Source: Amycolatopsis bullii
GTDB lineage: Bacteria > Actinomycetota > Actinomycetes > Mycobacteriales > Pseudonocardiaceae
Direction: 5' to 3'
DNA length: 64,000 nt
Assembly (NCBI RefSeq): GCF_014654205.1
Contig: NZ_BNAW01000051.1
Location: forward strand, 1 to 64,000
The position numbers were made by a program, and so were the translations under genes. Shown in pieces: positions 22,689-32,698 of the stretch. Numbering within the stretch: the stretch's first letter is position 1; each line of letters starts with the position of its first letter. The notes under the pieces are model-generated. The model was not told the DNA's origin. It did no database searches and saw nothing but the letters and a program-made list of their open reading frames with translations.

Positions 22689-24101
22689 TCAGCCGAGCCG
22701 GAAGTCGGCCACCCGGATCGGCGAGGGTGTCGTCCCGCTCGAGTTCTGCTGGTACAGCACGGAGATCACGCCGTCGGTGGCCAGCCGCGAGTCGTCGACG
22801 TCGACCTCGCCGAACGCGTTCAGGTCCGGGCTGTACACCGTCTTCCAGTCCGTCCAGCCGCTCGCCTTGGTGGCCGCGACGATCCGCCCGTACGGCATGA
22901 CGAGGTAGGCGTTGTCGCCGCGGTCGAAGACCAGCTTGGTCCGCTGGGTGGATTCGGGCGCGACCGGCACCTCGCGCTTGGTCCAGCTGCCGTCGGCCGC
23001 CCGGCTGAGGAAGAAGGTCCGGCCGTACTGCTTGCGCTGCGCGGAGTAGTTCGTGACGCACTGGGTGAACCGGCCGGGGACGTAGCTGATCACCGCGTGC
23101 GGCTGCCCGGCGGAGTCGACGGCCTGGCTCTCCTGGTTCATCAGCGCGTGGTCGACGCCGAGCGGGTCGACCACCGTTCCCGGCGACGACACGGACACCG
23201 GCGTGCCACCCGTCGTCGCGACGACCGCGCCGGCGTTGGTGCGCCAGGTCCGGCCCCGGTCGTCGCTGTAGACGTAGCCGGTCTCGTGGTTGGCCAGCCC
23301 GCCGGAGTGGCACAGCACGCCGGAGTTGCCTTCGCGCCAGGTGAAGGTGGCGTGCAGCCGCCCGCCGGGTCCGTAGGTGATGCCGTGCAGGTACATGTTG
23401 CGCGTGGTGCTGGTGACGCTGTTGCCCGACGTCCACGCGCCGGTCGCCGACGACCACTTCCCCAGCTTGCGCCAGCTGCCCCCGCTGAACTCCGCGAGCT
23501 CGTTGGTGCCGTTGCCCGAGGCGCCGGTCCGGTAGCTGAGCTGCAGCTTGCGCTCCGGAGTGACGACGAACTGCGGGTAGGTGATCGCCCCGAGGTCGAC
23601 GCCGTTCAACGTCCGCTGCACCGGCCCGAACGCCGACGACGTCCAGGCGTGCGCCGCGGGCGCGGACAGCAGCCCGGCCACCGACTCGGCGTAGTAGACC
23701 TGGTTGCCGTGGGTGTCCATGGCCACGTGCAGCCGGCCGTCCTCCGGCGAGACACCCATCGAGATGACGTTGTGGGAGTCATCCACGGTCAGCTTGTGCG
23801 GCAGCGCGACGGTCTGCCACGCACCCGCGCCCGCGGCCCGCCGGGCGACCACGGCGCTGCGGTCGGCGGTGTACCAGGCCGCGTACTGGTAGCCCGCGTA
23901 GGTGAAGATGCCGCTCTGCTGGAAGGAGTCGTTGTTCACCAGCCCGTCGTAGGAGACGAAGTACAGCGCCTTGGCGTCGAGCTGGGTGTCGGCGATCTTG
24001 ACGACGGACACGGCCGCCTCGGCGGGCGCGGCGGGCAGCAGCGGCAGCGCCGCGGCCGCCAGCACGCCCAGCATGCGAGAAAACGCCTTCTTGGCAGCCA
24101 T
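22689..24101 (-). CDS. Secreted BNR_4 beta-propeller protein (PL24/PL42/GH145-like fold)
   Basis: 470 aa. ATG 24101 is preceded by AAGGAG. A Sec signal peptide (residues 1-29, ending PAEAA) precedes a single propeller domain with the BNR_4 hallmarks (DDSHNVISMGVSPEDGRLHV and MDTHGNQVYYAES, then ITYPQFVVTP and YRTGASGNGTNELAEF). Characterised relatives act on rhamnose-glucuronate linkages: ulvan lyases, a gum-arabic rhamnose-glucuronate lyase, and GH145 rhamnosidases. In a locus aimed at arabinogalactan, removing terminal Rha-GlcA caps is a sensible but unproven role. It lies downstream of GH30 with a 303-bp gap. Confidence 0.8.
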   Translation of the reverse strand: MAAKKAFSRMLGVLAAAALPLLPAAPAEAAVSVVKIADTQLDAKALYFVSYDGLVNNDSFQQSGIFTYAGYQYAAWYTADRSAVVARRAAGAGAWQTVALPHKLTVDDSHNVISMGVSPEDGRLHVAMDTHGNQVYYAESVAGLLSAPAAHAWTSSAFGPVQRTLNGVDLGAITYPQFVVTPERKLQLSYRTGASGNGTNELAEFSGGSWRKLGKWSSATGAWTSGNSVTSTTRNMYLHGITYGPGGRLHATFTWREGNSGVLCHSGGLANHETGYVYSDDRGRTWRTNAGAVVATTGGTPVSVSSPGTVVDPLGVDHALMNQESQAVDSAGQPHAVISYVPGRFTQCVTNYSAQRKQYGRTFFLSRAADGSWTKREVPVAPESTQRTKLVFDRGDNAYLVMPYGRIVAATKASGWTDWKTVYSPDLNAFGEVDVDDSRLATDGVISVLYQQNSSGTTPSPIRVADFRLG

Positions 24102-24117
24102 GACAACTCCTTCATGA

Positions 24118-24131
24118 TGTTAACGCGAACA
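24118..24131. promoter_or_regulatory. LacI-type palindrome in the 5' region of the BNR_4 gene
   Basis: TGTTAACGCGAACA has inverted TGTT/AACA arms around a central CG, close to the LacI-family operator pattern. It lies 17 bp upstream of the start codon and so could block transcription or initiation. Candidate only. Confidence 0.35.
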
Positions 24132-24404
24132 GTTGATTCCGGGCACTACCGTCGTCCTTTATGGCGCCAAAGGCGCCGGCCGCGATCGCGGCAGCCACCG
24201 TGACTGCGCGGCTCGGCATCGTGGGCGACGGCCGGCCTGACCTCTGTCTCGGTCAGTCCGGTACCCGCACCGGCACCGGCACCAGGACGGGCGCCCGGTG
24301 CACGTCCACAACTCTGGGAACCGGCAGGCGGGCGTCCCCGGCGGTGCGGCAATCCTTCGGGGGCCGGGGACGTGCGGGTTTGCCACCGCCTGAACGCCGC
24401 CGCG

Positions 24405-25877
24405 TCAGGCGGTGACTTCGTCGAGTTGGAATGTCTGTACTTGGCCGGCTGCGAAGGGGGCTCGGAGCGTTTTGCCGTTGAGGCGGGTGTCGGTGCGTTG
24501 GGCGTATCGGTCGCTGCCGCTGCTTGTCGAGGTGGACCAGCGGGTGATGAGGCCGATGGGCAGGGTGGTGAAGCGGGACAGGTCGAAGGTCATCGTCTGG
24601 GCGGAGGTGGCGGTGTTGACCGCGACGAGAACCAGGCGGCCGGTTGCGGGGTCGTAGGCGACGGCTGCGTTGCCGGTCGAGGTACCGAGGATTTGCATGC
24701 CCGGCCGGATGTGGCGGGTGAACTGGGCCAGGACGTAGAGCTTATTCTGCACGGCGCCGGCTTGCAGGGTGTCGGGGTTGTAGCTGATGAGTGCCCATGC
24801 CGGGGTGGGGTCCATGACCTGCCAGTAGCACCAGGCTGTGGGGTGCAGTGAGTGCAGGTCGAGGCAGAGGTTGCCGGCCATCGAGAGTCCGGTGGCTTCG
24901 CGGTCGCCGTATTCGGAGTTCCACAGGACCTTGCCTGCTGCGCGGGCGTCGGCGTAGACGAGGTCCCGGCGGCCGCCGGAGCCTTGGTAGCCGTGGACGT
25001 TGATCTGGTTCACGAGGGACTTGGTGGTGGCGTCGAAGGAGTTCCACGTGCTGTGGGCGAGGTCGTAGCTGGTCTCGTCGGAGGCGGCGATGCGCGTGCC
25101 GGACAGGCCGCGGCGGTCGAGTTCTTCCCGCAGGTAGCGCAGGATGGCCCGCTGGGAGGAGGCGCCGATGTGGCAGCCCTCTTGTTTCCCGGTGGCCGGC
25201 CAGTAGGGGGACGAGGGTTCGTTGAAGGGTTCGACGGTGCGGAAGGTGACGCCGAAGCGGTCGCGGAACTGGCGGGCGACTTCGGCCAGGTGGATGCCGT
25301 GGTCGCGGTAGTGCTCGGCTTTCAGGTTGTCGTTGGCTGCGTTGGCTGCGCCGGAGGGGTTGTGGTTGGCGCACATCCACCACACTGGCGAGTTGGCGAA
25401 CAATTCGGTGGTGGCGCCGCGCGCGGTGGCCTTGACCACCGCCGCTCGTTGCTTGGCGTCGGCGGTCCATTTCCACGCCGCCGAGGCCGGGTCGCTGTTG
25501 CGCCAGTCTTGCCAGTAGGCCTCGATTTGCTTGAAGCGGGGGATGTTCGGGGAGGCGACCATGGTCTGGCCGTCGACGGAGTTCCAGGTGGACGCGCCGA
25601 GGTTGTAGCGGGCGATGGTCAGCCCGAGGCCGGGAAGCGCTTTCCCGTTGTAGGTTACGGTCTTGGTGGTGAACCACAGATCGGCGAAGTCGTCGCGGTC
25701 GCCGAAGACGTTGGCCCACCAGGCGAGCGAGGTGCCCCAGCCTTCCCAGATCCCGTAGCCGGTGCGCGGGTCGACGGTGATGGTCTGGTCCGCGTGCGCG
25801 ACGCCCGCGCCCGCGCCCACTGCCGCCGCCGCGACCGCGGCCGCGGTTCCGGACAGCATCGTCCTGCGTGTGATCAT
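24405..25877 (-). CDS. Secreted GH30 glycosidase, endo-beta-1,6-galactanase type
   Basis: 490 aa, ATG 25877 with AGGAGA upstream. A Tat-type leader (ITRRTMLSG, cleavage near AHAD) precedes a (beta/alpha)8 barrel with flanking beta domain. GYGIWEGWGTSLAWWANVFG is typical of bacterial/fungal beta-1,6-galactanases (GH30_5). Acid/base Glu220 lies in VEPFNEPSSPYW and nucleophile Glu322 in VLWNSEYGD. The expected substrate is the beta-1,6-galactan side chain of type II arabinogalactan. It is in the minus-strand enzyme set, 30 bp after the SGNH gene. A near-palindrome centred on AAGCGCTTT lies inside the coding region at 25631-25647. Confidence 0.9.
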   Translation of the reverse strand: MITRRTMLSGTAAAVAAAAVGAGAGVAHADQTITVDPRTGYGIWEGWGTSLAWWANVFGDRDDFADLWFTTKTVTYNGKALPGLGLTIARYNLGASTWNSVDGQTMVASPNIPRFKQIEAYWQDWRNSDPASAAWKWTADAKQRAAVVKATARGATTELFANSPVWWMCANHNPSGAANAANDNLKAEHYRDHGIHLAEVARQFRDRFGVTFRTVEPFNEPSSPYWPATGKQEGCHIGASSQRAILRYLREELDRRGLSGTRIAASDETSYDLAHSTWNSFDATTKSLVNQINVHGYQGSGGRRDLVYADARAAGKVLWNSEYGDREATGLSMAGNLCLDLHSLHPTAWCYWQVMDPTPAWALISYNPDTLQAGAVQNKLYVLAQFTRHIRPGMQILGTSTGNAAVAYDPATGRLVLVAVNTATSAQTMTFDLSRFTTLPIGLITRWSTSTSSGSDRYAQRTDTRLNGKTLRAPFAAGQVQTFQLDEVTA

Positions 25878-25907
25878 GAATTTCTCCTGCGGTAATCGGC
25901 CGGCACT

Positions 25908-27146
25908 TCAGTAGCGCAGGGCGGCCAGGTTGACGGCGTTCGCCATGGCCTGGTAGCCGCGGTCGCCTGGGTGCAGGTGGTCGCCGCTGTCGTAGGTGGG
26001 CAGGATGCGGGTGGTCTCGGCGGGGTCGCGGATTGCTGCGTCGAAGTCGGCTACGCCGTCGAAGGTGCCGCTGGTCCTGATCCACTTGTTGACGGCTTGG
26101 CGGATGTTTTCGCGTCCTGTGGTGTAGCCGCTGAAGTGGCCGAACGGGGTGATGGTGCCGCCGTAGACGGCCACTCCGGCTTGGTGGGCCTGGGTGATGA
26201 GTGTCTGGTAGGCGTCGGTGAGTTGCTTGGCCGTGAGTGTGCTGTTGGTGGTGATGTCGTTGATTCCTTCGAGGAGGATGACGTCTTTGACGTTCGGTTG
26301 GGCGAGCGCGTCGTGCGCGAAGCGGTGGAGCGCGCTGTTCCCGTTGGTGCTTCCGGCGTCGGTGAGTACCCGGTTGCCACTGATCCCGGCGTTGACGACG
26401 CCGAGTTGTGGGCCGCCGATCACGGTGGCGAGGCGGCGGGCCAGGTAGTCCGGGTAGCGCCGGTTGGTCCCCTTTGACGACTTCAGTCCGTCGGTGATGG
26501 AGTCGCCGAAGGCGACCAGTGTGCCTGTTGCGGTGGTGCTGGTCACCTCGAGGCCGGAGAGGAAGTGCCAGGAGTTCTTTGTCGAGGGATAGCGGCTGGT
26601 GCTGTCGTCTGTGGCGTGGTCTCCGGTGGTGGAAACGTAGGTCGTGTCGGCCGAGCTGGGGTGCCAGGTCGATGCGCCGGTCGTTCCTGGGACGTAGACG
26701 CTCACCAGCAGGTTCTGGTTGGTGTTCACGGTCATGGATACGGGGTCGCTGAGCTGTTCGCGGCCGGGTTGGATGGTCGCTGAGGTGGAGCCGGCGAAGG
26801 TGACCTGGTGGTGGGTGCCGGTCGTTGCGGTGCCTGCGGTGGCCTGTGTGGCGAGGTCGACGTGGCCGATGGTGAGTGGGGTGGTGCCGTGCAGGTTGGA
26901 CAGTCGTAGCCGGGGGGCTGTTCCGCCGGCTGATACGTGCACTACTTGCCGGATGGTCTGGTTGGTGAATCCGGGGCCCCCGGCGTTGACGCCGGGTCCC
27001 CAGCTGCCCACCGTGGTCGTGGCTGCCGGCGCCGCGACCGCGGTGACGGTCGCGCTCGCCGTGACGAGAACCGCCGAGGTGGCCACGGCCAGCAAGCGAA
27101 GCGTGCGGTGACGGCTCGTAGTGCTGTGTTCGTGCAGTGTGGTCAC
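25908..27146 (-). CDS. Secreted SGNH/GDSL hydrolase
   Basis: 412 aa from GTG 27146, with GGAG 6 bp upstream. The signal peptide (residues about 17-42) is followed by a beta-rich N-terminal domain (to about residue 195). The SGNH domain then shows GDS (VAFGDSITDG), the Gly block (NAGISGNRVL), the Asn block (LLEGINDI) and the catalytic Asp/His pair (SGDHLHPGDRGY). Such enzymes deacylate polysaccharides or oligosaccharides; in this operon an acetyl-galactan or acetyl-pectin esterase is likely, with exact substrate unknown. Confidence 0.9.
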   Translation of the reverse strand: MTTLHEHSTTSRHRTLRLLAVATSAVLVTASATVTAVAAPAATTTVGSWGPGVNAGGPGFTNQTIRQVVHVSAGGTAPRLRLSNLHGTTPLTIGHVDLATQATAGTATTGTHHQVTFAGSTSATIQPGREQLSDPVSMTVNTNQNLLVSVYVPGTTGASTWHPSSADTTYVSTTGDHATDDSTSRYPSTKNSWHFLSGLEVTSTTATGTLVAFGDSITDGLKSSKGTNRRYPDYLARRLATVIGGPQLGVVNAGISGNRVLTDAGSTNGNSALHRFAHDALAQPNVKDVILLEGINDITTNSTLTAKQLTDAYQTLITQAHQAGVAVYGGTITPFGHFSGYTTGRENIRQAVNKWIRTSGTFDGVADFDAAIRDPAETTRILPTYDSGDHLHPGDRGYQAMANAVNLAALRY

Positions 27147-27190
27147 GAGCGCTCCTTCGTCGGCGAACGAACTCGAACGGCGAGGGCGGC

Positions 27191-28261
27191 TCAGCCCCAG
27201 CGTTGCAGGAGCCGGTCGTACTCGGCCTGGGTGATCGGCAGGACGGTGCCGTGGCGCGGCTTGCCGGGCATGGTGTAGCCGGAGACGGGTGACCATTGCC
27301 GGGTGTTCAGGTCGGTGGTGGTGAACGGGACGTAGCCCCGGCCGCCGTATTCGTCGATGAACAGGTACCAGCGTTCGTCGGTGTTCGATTTGAAGACCAG
27401 CGGGCCCTCGCCTTGGCTGATCGCGTTCTTCCCGAGGCAGTCGGCGACGAACGAGTAGTTCCGGTTGAGGACGGTTGTCGACTTCTCTGCGAGGACCAGC
27501 TTGCCGCACGGGGTTTGCGACGGGCTCCGCTCGTCCTTGGTGAAGCGGTAATAGGTGCCGTTGTGCTTGATGAGCGTCGAGTCGATCGTCGAGTAGCCCG
27601 TGTCGACCCAGACCTGCGCGGGACTGAAGGTCCGGAAGTCGGATGTCGTGGCGTACATCATCCGGTTGTAGGTGGTGCCGGTGTGGTTCGGGTCGCTGGT
27701 GGAGTAGAGCTTCGACGCCCAGAACACGACGTACTGGCCGAGTCCCTCGTCGTAGTAGGCCTCGGGTGCCCACGTGTTGCCTGCCGTGTCCGGCGCGACG
27801 CGGGCCAGGCGCGGCGGGCTCCAGTTCACCAGGTCGGCCGACTCCCGGACCACGATGGACTTGCTGCCCGTCCGCTGGGCCTGGTCCCAGTTGCCGTTGC
27901 CGTACATCCGCAGGTCGGTGGCGATCTGGTAGAACTTGTCGCCCTGGGGTGACCGGATGACGAACGGGTCGCGCACGCCGCGGGTTCCCACGGTCGAGGT
28001 CAGCACCGGGTTGCCGCCGTTGAGCTGCCGCCACCGGGTCGGGTCGTTGCCCTGGCTGAGCGCGAAGTAGACCTGTTCGCCGGTGGAGGTGTTCTCGCCG
28101 GTGAAGTAGGTGAACAGGTAGCCGGCGTATTTCGGGGCCGGTGCCGCGCCGGCCGGCGGTCCGGCGGTCAGCGCGGCGAGCAGTGCGCCGACGAGAGCGA
28201 TTACGGTGCGGTGCCGGCGCGGACGTCTCGGTGGGACCGGATCGCGGGAAGGCTGTGTCAT
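27191..28261 (-). CDS. Secreted GH43-like glycosidase
   Basis: 356 aa. A long basic N-region and hydrophobic core (HRTVIALVGALLAALTAGPP) form a signal peptide. The five-blade propeller pattern of GH43 is visible: RGVRDPFVIRSPQGDKFY, NTWAPEAYYDEGLGQYVVFW, STIDSTLIKHNGTYYRFTKD and ISQGEGPLVFKSN carry the expected acidic residues. GH43 members cleave arabinose, xylose or galactose residues; here an arabinofuranosidase or galactosidase acting on side chains fits. It is in the middle of the minus-strand operon (44 bp before the SGNH gene). Confidence 0.85.
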   Translation of the reverse strand: MTQPSRDPVPPRRPRRHRTVIALVGALLAALTAGPPAGAAPAPKYAGYLFTYFTGENTSTGEQVYFALSQGNDPTRWRQLNGGNPVLTSTVGTRGVRDPFVIRSPQGDKFYQIATDLRMYGNGNWDQAQRTGSKSIVVRESADLVNWSPPRLARVAPDTAGNTWAPEAYYDEGLGQYVVFWASKLYSTSDPNHTGTTYNRMMYATTSDFRTFSPAQVWVDTGYSTIDSTLIKHNGTYYRFTKDERSPSQTPCGKLVLAEKSTTVLNRNYSFVADCLGKNAISQGEGPLVFKSNTDERWYLFIDEYGGRGYVPFTTTDLNTRQWSPVSGYTMPGKPRHGTVLPITQAEYDRLLQRWG

Positions 28262-28336
28262 GGAACCCGTCCAATGTGGTTGCGTGGTCGGACGCGGTGG
28301 GCCACCAGGGCGTCGGCGGGCCCCGCCACGGACGGG

Positions 28337-29227
28337 TCAGCCCAGCTGGGTTTCCCATTTGGTCTTGGTGCCGGATGCGTCGGCGGGGAGGCGGTCCCGT
28401 GCGGTGGTGTCGCCGTACATGGTCCAGCGGGCCCAGTCGACGACGGTGGTGGGGAAGCGTTTGTCGCTCCAGAAGCTGGTGTGGGTGCCGCCGATGAAGG
28501 TGAGGAAGGCCTTGGGCCATTTGATTTCGTTGTAGGCCTGGCGGGCTGAGGAGTAGGCGCAGGTGGGGTCTTTGTCGCCGTGGACGAACAGGACCTTGGC
28601 GGTGACGGAGGCGGCGGGGTTGCCCATGTCGACGCAGGATTGGGGGTTGGCGGAGATGATCCGGCTGTCGGGCCAGGAGGTGAGCAGGCCGTGGGTGACC
28701 ATGCCGCCGAGGGAGTGGCCGGAGACGCCGACGCCGATGCTGGTGTTGATGTGTCCGGCGAGTGGTCCGGTGGTGTTGAGGGCGAGGGTGTTGGTGAGGA
28801 TCTGGGAGACGTCTTTGGAGGTGTTGCCGTTGTTGACGTCGGTGAAGTTGTGGTTGAAGTGGGGGGCGGGGACGATGAAGCCTGCTGCGGCGAGGGCTCG
28901 GATGATGAACAGGGAGTTCTGTGGGCTGCTGCCGTAGCCGTGGGTGAAGTTGTAGACGGGGAAGACGCCGTTGGCGGTGGGGGCGTTGGTCACCGGGTTG
29001 CCGCCGGCGGTGCCGGTGGCGGGGTAGTAGACGTAGGTGGTGCAGGGGCGGCTGCCGCGTTTCCAGTCGTACTTGCGTACGCCGACGGCGAAGGGGGTGG
29101 TGGGTGCGGTGCCCAGCGGTCCGAGGGTGGCCAGTGCCGGTCCGGCGCCGAGCAGGGCCAGGCCCGCGCCCGCCGCGCCGACGGCGGTCAGGCTGAGGAA
29201 CTTCCGTCGTTGCATGGTCATGATCAC
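28337..29227 (-). CDS. Tat-secreted alpha/beta hydrolase (chlorophyllase/cutinase-like)
   Basis: 296 aa. A twin-arginine leader (QRRKFLSLTAVGAAGAG) is followed by an alpha/beta-hydrolase core with nucleophile elbow GHSLGG, a dienelactone-hydrolase-like NFTHGYGSS oxyanion region, HGDKDPTC (Asp) and GGTHTSFW (His). Related secreted enzymes hydrolyse esters of polymers. In this operon it may remove acyl or feruloyl groups; this is inference. It follows the GH59 gene by 18 bp. Confidence 0.85.
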   Translation of the reverse strand: MIMTMQRRKFLSLTAVGAAGAGLALLGAGPALATLGPLGTAPTTPFAVGVRKYDWKRGSRPCTTYVYYPATGTAGGNPVTNAPTANGVFPVYNFTHGYGSSPQNSLFIIRALAAAGFIVPAPHFNHNFTDVNNGNTSKDVSQILTNTLALNTTGPLAGHINTSIGVGVSGHSLGGMVTHGLLTSWPDSRIISANPQSCVDMGNPAASVTAKVLFVHGDKDPTCAYSSARQAYNEIKWPKAFLTFIGGTHTSFWSDKRFPTTVVDWARWTMYGDTTARDRLPADASGTKTKWETQLG

Positions 29228-29245
29228 TCCTTGGGTGTGGAATGG

Positions 29246-32034
29246 CTAGCCGGCGACGGCGACCGCGTCGACGACCAGGGCGCCGCTGCGTACCTTGATT
29301 TGAATGGTGTGTCTGCCATACGTGAGCCCGCGAAGGCTGAAGGTCTGGGAGAACTCGGCCGACGCCGTCGTGCGGGCCGAGCTGTCGGCGATGCGCCCGT
29401 CGACGGTCGTCTCGAGCACGGCCGAGCCGTCGTTGGGGCCGGTGATGTCGAGTCCGGTTCCCGTGAAGGTGTAGCTCAGCGTCGAGCCGGATCCCTGGCT
29501 GGTGGACAGCGTCCGCTGGTAGGTGTACATGCTCTTGCCGCTTTCGTGAGCCCACTGCCCGCTGTAGACGAGCTTGGTGGCGGGCGGGGAGTTCAGGTCG
29601 GTCGTCTCCAGGTTGTCGAGCAGTTCGCTGTAGTACGGCGTGAAGCCGGCGAGGGTGCGGACTCGGAGGTTGTCGAACCTGGTGTGGTAGTAGCCGCTGC
29701 CGAGCTCGACGCGGCCGGGGAGCCGGGGAGCCGGATCGGTGTACCTGGCGAGGGTGACACCGTCCAGGGATGCGGTCACCTCACTGCCGGCGGCTTTGAG
29801 GGCGAGCTTGTGCCAGGCGTTGTAGGTGGTGTCGAAGCCGGCAATCCCGACGCCGCCGGAGCCACTGACCACGTTGCCGCCGGCTGCCGGCTTGTTGTCG
29901 ACGATCAGCTGCCAGCCGCCGTCGAACGTGAACTTCAGCTTGTAGGGCGCGCCGACGTCGCCGTGCTGCTGCCGGACCCCGAGGACCGCGTAGTTCGCGC
30001 CGTCCTGGAGAGCATCCTTTTCGAACGAGACGTCGATGGCGGCCTCGTAGTTCAGCCACCGGCCGTCACCGATCCGGGTGACCGGATCGCCGCCGTTCCA
30101 AGCGTCGCCGAGCCCGTCGACCGACTTGTCGAGCTGCTGGCGGAGGACGTAGTTGCTCGACCGCTCCGGCCGATAGGCCTCGAAGGCACCGTTGCGATCG
30201 CTGGTGTACCGCGGTATTGCGCTCTCGGATCCGCCGCGGGCCGCGACGAAGTCCTCGCTTCCCACGATCGCGCCGCCGGTCCCGAGCACCGGAGTTCGCT
30301 TGCCGGTGTAGTCGAAGCCGTCCGCGTACAAGGTGTCGTCCCCGGGGTGGTCACCCGAACCGGAAGTGTCGGTGTCCAGCACGGTTCGCGCGCCCTCCAC
30401 CGGCAGCGGTGCCCGGTACGCCGGGTTCGTGTGCCGCGCCAATGTCGTCACGGTGACCACCGAGTACGGCTTGACCGTGACGGTGTACCCGCCGTCGGAG
30501 CCGGGGGTGACGTGGCCGAGGTACTTCAGGTAGTTGACGTTGAAGGCCTGACCGGGATCCGCCGCCCGCGTCTCCCACGTTTCCAGGGCCGGCGTCCCGG
30601 CGCAGGCCATGTTGACGGTGCTGATGCGGTAGGCCTGCGGGTACTCGCTGTCGTTCATGAAGACCGTCGAGAAGTTCCGCTTGTCCGGAGCGGCCAGCGT
30701 CAGGTAGCTGGGGGTGCCGTTGCGCCCGTTGACGGGGTTCGTGCCCGCCGCCCCGGTGTGGCTCGCCTGAGGGACGGCTCGCCAGACTCCCGCGGTGTTG
30801 CCGGGGTTCTCCCAGCCGGTCTTCGCGAACCAGCTGAAGTGCCGCAAGATGTCGATGCCCACGTCGTAGTGCAGCCAGCCCGACCACGGGTCTCGCGCGC
30901 TGACGAGTTCCTTGAAGCCGTACTGCCCGCCTTCGTAGAAGGAACCGACGGCCGGCTGGTAGATGAAATTCGTCCGGTTGGAGTTGGTGAACCCCTTGAT
31001 GATGGTGTTGCCCATCTCCAGCGCGCTGTTCTTCCCGCCGATGCCGGTGCCCGCGACGGTCGGATCCTTCGTGTTGTTGTTCGGCCGGAAGGCCGAGTTG
31101 CCGAAGGTGGCCTGCGCTTCGCTGTTCCAGACCTCCTTGTCGAACACCTGCGCCAGTCGCTTGAAGTTTCCCGCGCTGTCGTCGTCCGGGTTGTAGTGGT
31201 ACCCGGCCACCGCGACGGCGTTGCGCAGCGCGGCGTCGTCCACCATCGCCCCGCCGAAGCTGCCCAGCCCGGCCTCGTCCGAGATCACCACCTGAATGCG
31301 GTTGTACTGTGCCCGTTCGGCGCCGTTGGCGAAGCCGGCTGCGTCCGTCCTGACCAGACTGGCGTACCGCTCGCTCCAGGTCAGGTCGGGTGGGTGTTCG
31401 TTGAGCCCCGGGTTGACGTAGTCGACCATGAATCCGTAGGTGCGGTACGCCTCGAGGATCGTCTTCTTGTACCAGGTGTAGACCTTGTCGTTGTCGGTCA
31501 CCCATGCGGGTGCGTTCCAGCGCAGCAGGCTCACCTTGAGCGCGGGGTTCACCTTCTTCGCGTCCGCCGCCAGCTGGAACCCCTGATCCCGCTTGACGTT
31601 CGGCTTCTCGCCTTCCGTCCGCATGGTGGCCGGATCCGGCCCGGTGGAATTGTTCCGGTCGTTGCCCATCTCGATCTTCACGTTCGTCAGTACCGGACTC
31701 GGTCCGCCGAACAAGATCCGGAGGAGCTCTGCGTAATTGCCCGGATGCTGGGCCTTGTAGTCCATCAGCAGCTCGCTCGTGCTGTTCGCGCTGAGCATGC
31801 CGAACCCTTGAAGGTGAGGCCGTTGACGTTCCCGGCCTTGATGTCGTTCCCGTCGAGTACGATCCCGGTGCCTGCCTCGGCCGCGCTCACCGGCGTGTCG
31901 ATCACCGGCCCGGCGATGACGGCCGCCACGAAGAGCGCCGACGCACACAGCACCGCGCGGGGAAGGCGGACGAGAGCCGCCGGGACTCGGGCGGATCCGC
32001 GGTCCGGCGGAGCTGAAGCGGGTCGGCGGTGCAC
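29246..32034 (-). pseudogene. GH59 galactosidase-like enzyme with a single-base frameshift
   Basis: GTG 32034 (GGAG upstream) starts a signal peptide (AVLCASALFVAAVIAG, cleavage near VSAAEAG) and reads to VNGLTFKG. At about 31803-31806 one T is missing, and the frame must shift to read FGMLSANSTSELLMDYK onward, continuing for about 850 residues. The body matches GH59 galactocerebrosidase-like proteins: VKIEMGND, acid/base Glu in NPGLNEHPPD, nucleophile Glu in KEVWNSEAQATF, ARDPWSGWLHYDV, then beta-jelly-roll/lectin-like domains. Without the shift only about 90 residues are made. It is first in the minus-strand operon. A sequencing error is possible; otherwise it is inactive. Confidence 0.8.
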
Positions 32035-32208
32035 AGTCGGGTCTCCGATCGATGTGGGGTGCCGGTACCGGCCGGTCACCACGATCCGGTGGAGCACGGC
32101 TGGCCGGGTCGGCGGTCCCGGCCGTCCGGCTCGACGCCACGCGGGAGCGCTGGACGGGGCTGGGCCGGGCGCCGGAGATGGTGCCGGGTGGGCGCGGTGG
32201 CGCTTCTA

Positions 32209-32222
32209 GGAAAGCGCTTTCA
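32209..32222. promoter_or_regulatory. LacI-type operator upstream of the minus-strand enzyme operon
   Basis: GAAAGCGCTTTC (32210-32221) is a perfect 12-bp palindrome of the kind bound by LacI-family carbohydrate regulators. It lies 176 bp upstream of the GH59 start. A matching, longer site occurs at 33765-33778 before the plus-strand set. Confidence 0.6.
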
Positions 32223-32405
32223 ATCGTCGAGCACAAGAGGTCGTCTCGTCGATGCTCCGATTCGGCACGGCCGTCGTCGAACTTTCGATCAACCGGCCCA
32301 GTGCCCGCGGGGCTTCCACCTGCCGGTGACCATTCGAAGAATTCGATCGCCGGGCACCGGCTCGGCCGCGGCGGCCGCGTGCCGCCAAAGCTGTGCGGCG
32401 TCTTT

Positions 32406-32425
32406 CGTTTGTGACCGTTTGTGAT
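32406..32425. promoter_or_regulatory. Tandem 10-bp repeat in the divergent control region
   Basis: CGTTTGTGAC followed directly by CGTTTGTGAT, about 370 bp upstream of the GH59 start. Tandem spacing of one helical turn suggests a protein-binding site; the factor is unknown. Confidence 0.3.
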
Positions 32426-32698
32426 CGATTTGGACGCAAGTGGTTGACTCCCGCCGCGACGCAGACCGAAGGTGACAGGCATCACTGCGACGGAGGAAGC
32501 GATGAGGCTTCGGGGATCGCCGGCCCAGCCCCGCCGGACGTTCGTGCCCGCCACTGCCCGGGCCCCCGTGAGCGGCGCCCGTCACCTCGCTCAGCCGTGT
32601 CCGCGACCTGCCCGGACGCCACCACGTTCGCGCTCGAAACCCTTCCACCGGCCGAAAACCGGACCGACGAGGGGTGACGCCGTGGCCGAGGAGGTCCG

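Noticed and set aside
22632-25895. Long plus-strand frames opposite the BNR_4 and GH30 genes
   Set aside because: Shadows of strongly supported secreted enzymes on the minus strand.
28580-32209. 1209-codon plus-strand open frame opposite GH59 and the alpha/beta hydrolase
   Set aside because: It is antisense to well supported genes and has low-complexity Val/Gly/Asp composition with no domain.
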